DNA from: MAG-121220-bin8 sp964433845 | Lineage (GTDB): Bacteria > Bacteroidota > Bacteroidia > Flavobacteriales > Flavobacteriaceae | Assembly: GCA_964433845.1 (NCBI GenBank) | Contig: CAYSTA010000054.1 | Location: forward strand, 1-6,234 | Direction: 5' to 3' | Length of the DNA: 6,234 nucleotides | Shown here: positions 3,894 through 6,234 of the stretch, one piece after another | How the letters are laid out: each line of letters begins with the position of its first letter | Numbering within the stretch: position 1 is the first letter of the stretch | Translations under genes and position numbers: made by a program | The notes under the pieces: generated by a model | The model's database searches: none | Told to the model about the DNA's origin: nothing | Seen by the model: only the letters and a program-made list of their open reading frames with translations

Positions 3894-6191
3894 AAAAAAT
3901 TTTTTCTTTTAACGGCAATTGTAGAAATTCTAGCTGGCTTAGTGTTATTTTTTGCTGCTGACAAAATACCTGATTTAATTAATGCCAATCCCCTGACCAT
4001 AGGTTTTGCTAAAATGTACGGAGTGGCTGCATTTTCTCTAGGACTTTATGCTTTATACACTTGGAAATTTTTTGATTTTAAAAAACTACACATCCCTTTT
4101 TTAATTATATTTTCAATTTTCAATATTGGAATTGCTTTTGCTGTGATTCAATCAAGCTTAAATTTTGGTTTTGAAAATCCAGGACCTGGGTATTTTCATT
4201 TAATCTTAGGATTAATAGCATTATATTTTCTTTTTAAAAAAAAAAGTTTAAATAATAATTTTAGCAAAAACTTCTTTTACTTTTTTCTTTTAATTTTTAC
4301 TGGGGTTATAACTACAAACAATACTCTGTTTGCATTACCAATACTTGTTACCAACGAATCTTTTATTAGAGTAGCAATTTTATTTTTAATTTTTGTTTTT
4401 CCTGGACTCTATTATTTAAATAAAATAGCTGAAAATAAATTTAATTCTAAAATAAAAAGAATTCTTTTTATTGCTTTTAGTGGGTCAATTTTGGCTTGGA
4501 TTATTCAGCTAATTGAAATTCACTTATATCACTATGAAATTAATGTAGATTCCCCAATTGGTTTGTTTGAAGATGAATTTATTAGAACGTTTATATACGT
4601 TTTACCTACACTATTAATAACAGAATTAATTTGGGAATATTTAAAAAACAAACAAAGAGTTTTTTATGCAGGTATTACTGTAATATTTATATACTCTTAT
4701 GCTTCTTTTTATACTTCTTTTATTTTTTCAGATGCAAATCCGGCAAAATACTCAGATTTAATAAAGCAAAACACTGAACTACCTAATGTCATTTTAATTG
4801 TAGCTGACGATCTAGGATATAAAGATATTTCAGCCAATGGAAATAAATTAATTGAAACTTCTCATATAGACCAAATAGGTCAAAATGGAATTAATTTTTC
4901 TAGAGCTTATGCAGCAGCATCGGTTTGCGCACCTTCACGAGCTGCATTTTTAACAGGTAATTATCATCATAGATATGGATTTGAATTTTTACCTGATTTA
5001 TTTAATTACGGTCCAAGAATTAGAAAAGCAGATTTTAAAAGGTTTGGGCATCAAGATAATTTTAAACAATGGTACGAAAAAGACGTTCCTATAAATCAAC
5101 GAGGATTGGATCCTTATGTAAATACAATCGGGGATTATTTAAAGAAAATGGGCTACCAAACATCTGTTATTGGTAAATGGCACATGGGAACACACCCAAA
5201 ATTTAATCCTTTAAATTATGGATTTGATTATCATTATGGAATTACTGGTGCAGGATCTTTATATTCTCCTTTAAATCAAGAAAACATTGTAGAATCAAGA
5301 CAAATTTGGGATTTTGCAGATTTTATTACTTGGCAGTCAAGGGATTATCACGCTTTAGAAAATGGAAAAAATTTGATTCCTGAAAATTCAGAATACCTCA
5401 CTGATGTATTTACTAAAAAAGCTGTCAATTATATTAAAGAAAATAAAGACAAACCTTTTTTCCTTCATTTATCTCACATGGCACCACATGGACCTTTTCA
5501 AGCTCAAAAAAAATATTATGAAATGTTTTCTCATATTGAGGACCATAATAAAAGAGTTTATTATGCTATGATTAAAAATTTAGACGATAGTATTGGTGAA
5601 ATTAAAAAAGCTCTTGAAAATGAAGGAATTTTAGACAATACACTAATTATTTTCACTAGTGATAATGGAGGTGCTACTTATACAAGAGCTACTAATAATT
5701 CTCCCTACCTAGGTGGAAAAATGTCCAATTTTGAAGGTGGAACTGTTGTTCCGATGATGATACAATGGAACAATAAAATAAAACCTCAAGAAAATTACAA
5801 TCATATGGTTAGTTTACTTGATATTGTTCCAACAATTTTAGATGCAGTTGAATCACCTTCTTTAGGCAATAAATATGATGGCGTGTCATTACTTAAATAC
5901 TTAAACTCTGAAAATGAGAAACCTCATAATGAGTTATTTTGGAAAACTGGGTATGTTAAGTCAGTCGTTTCTAAAAATTTTAAATTACATATAAATGAAA
6001 AAGAAAATTTTAAATTTTTAATTAATTTAACAGATGACCCTGGTGAACAAAATAATTTGATTTCAGTTTATCCTGAAAAAGTAGAAGAACTAACTAAAAA
6101 ATGGAATAATTGGAATAAAGATTTACAACAACCGAAATGGGATTCAAATGCTGATGTGTCTATTCCTATTGATAATTCTAGGGTGAAATAA
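3891..6191 (+). CDS. Polytopic membrane protein fused to a formylglycine-dependent (type I) sulfatase domain
   Basis: This 766-residue protein has about nine predicted helices in residues 5-279 (roughly 5-23, 37-57, 67-87, 101-115, 128-150, 158-176, 190-211, 232-250, 257-279). A full sulfatase domain follows from 297. Catalytic signatures are ADD (D306, D307, metal ligands), the maturation motif CAPSR (C346-R350, where Cys becomes formylglycine), GKWHMG (K429, H431), APHGP (H533), TSDNGG (D591, N592, metal) and GGK (K610) before FEGG. All key residues are present, so hydrolysis of a sulfate ester is the expected activity; substrate is unknown. Basic loops after helices 2, 4, 6 and 8 fit the positive-inside rule and put the sulfatase domain in the periplasm. 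Typical type I sulfatases have a cleaved signal or single anchor, not nine helices. No formylglycine-generating enzyme or anSME maturase is encoded here. The architecture recalls lipoteichoic acid synthase-type and phosphoethanolamine transferases, but CAPSR favours a true sulfatase. ATG 3891 keeps the first helix and overlaps the upstream stop. Confidence 0.9.
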   Translation: MKKFFLLTAIVEILAGLVLFFAADKIPDLINANPLTIGFAKMYGVAAFSLGLYALYTWKFFDFKKLHIPFLIIFSIFNIGIAFAVIQSSLNFGFENPGPGYFHLILGLIALYFLFKKKSLNNNFSKNFFYFFLLIFTGVITTNNTLFALPILVTNESFIRVAILFLIFVFPGLYYLNKIAENKFNSKIKRILFIAFSGSILAWIIQLIEIHLYHYEINVDSPIGLFEDEFIRTFIYVLPTLLITELIWEYLKNKQRVFYAGITVIFIYSYASFYTSFIFSDANPAKYSDLIKQNTELPNVILIVADDLGYKDISANGNKLIETSHIDQIGQNGINFSRAYAAASVCAPSRAAFLTGNYHHRYGFEFLPDLFNYGPRIRKADFKRFGHQDNFKQWYEKDVPINQRGLDPYVNTIGDYLKKMGYQTSVIGKWHMGTHPKFNPLNYGFDYHYGITGAGSLYSPLNQENIVESRQIWDFADFITWQSRDYHALENGKNLIPENSEYLTDVFTKKAVNYIKENKDKPFFLHLSHMAPHGPFQAQKKYYEMFSHIEDHNKRVYYAMIKNLDDSIGEIKKALENEGILDNTLIIFTSDNGGATYTRATNNSPYLGGKMSNFEGGTVVPMMIQWNNKIKPQENYNHMVSLLDIVPTILDAVESPSLGNKYDGVSLLKYLNSENEKPHNELFWKTGYVKSVVSKNFKLHINEKENFKFLINLTDDPGEQNNLISVYPEKVEELTKKWNNWNKDLQQPKWDSNADVSIPIDNSRVK
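4236..4245 (+). repeat. A10 homopolymer tract within the sulfatase fusion gene
   Basis: Ten consecutive A encode Lys116-Lys118 plus the first base of the Ser119 codon, immediately after the fourth predicted helix. It is the longest homopolymer I noticed in the window (the other notable runs are A7 or A8). Loss of one A gives a TAA two codons after the lysines; gain of one A gives a TAA after three further codons (Lys, Phe, Lys). Slippage in either direction would therefore yield a free four-helix protein of about 119-121 residues. Confidence 0.8.
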
Positions 6192-6234
6192 TGTAATTCC
6201 ATTTTTTACACTATATATTTTATTTATTTGATTC

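Noticed and set aside
3891..6191. Annotation as lipoteichoic acid synthase or phosphoethanolamine transferase because of the polytopic N-terminus.
   Set aside because: The CAPSR maturation motif with GKWHMG and GGK is characteristic of sulfatases; transferases of that type use an unmodified Thr nucleophile in a different context.
6189..6196. TAATGTAA at the end of the sulfatase gene: another stop-start overlap, here an ATG followed at once by TAA.
   Set aside because: A one-codon reading frame cannot be a gene. It may be chance or a decayed coupling site, and the window ends too soon to judge.
6192..6234. Possible terminator or downstream gene after the sulfatase.
   Set aside because: The last 43 bases are T-rich but show no stem-loop and no usable open reading frame before the window ends.

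Overview
The window is a very AT-rich bacterial segment (about 30% GC, judged by eye) with six protein-coding genes, all on the + strand, packed almost without gaps. I see no rRNA, tRNA, CRISPR array, insertion sequence or phage gene. None of the five visible gene starts has a clear Shine-Dalgarno sequence. Low GC, tight packing, a haloalkane-dehalogenase-type hydrolase and sulfatases suggest a streamlined marine bacterium. A SAR86-like gammaproteobacterium is my first guess and a marine flavobacterium the alternative. No phylogenetic marker is present, so this is a weak inference.

Layout: the window opens inside an unrecognised gene (to 278). Fifteen bases later comes a membrane-anchored metallo-beta-lactamase-fold hydrolase of the RNase Z/AtsA-like group (294-1319). 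A 96-base gap (1320-1415) is the only real intergenic space. It holds a long AT-only-looking stem-loop directly after the stop codon, then a cluster of TTAGT half-sites ending in a perfect 18-bp palindrome a few bases before the next start. From there four genes overlap stop-to-start: a haloalkane dehalogenase-like alpha/beta hydrolase (1416-2567), a membrane-anchored DJ-1/PfpI (Hsp31-like) protein (2567-3418), a small four-helix membrane protein (3415-3891), and a 766-residue protein that fuses about nine membrane helices to a complete formylglycine-type sulfatase domain (3891-6191).

The overlaps (TAATG, ATGA, TAATG) make 1416-6191 a convincing translationally coupled operon. Predicted topology puts the metallo-hydrolase, the DJ-1 protein and the sulfatase domain on the outer face of the inner membrane. 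The haloalkane dehalogenase-like enzyme has no membrane helix but has a strongly basic, possibly amphipathic N-terminal extension. A reasonable but unproven reading is an envelope-associated catabolic or detoxifying module acting on sulfated and/or halogenated organic compounds, with the DJ-1 protein handling reactive carbonyls or stress damage. The least ordinary elements are the polytopic sulfatase, an A10 tract exactly at the end of its first four-helix block, and the apparent resemblance of that block to the separate four-helix protein encoded just upstream.
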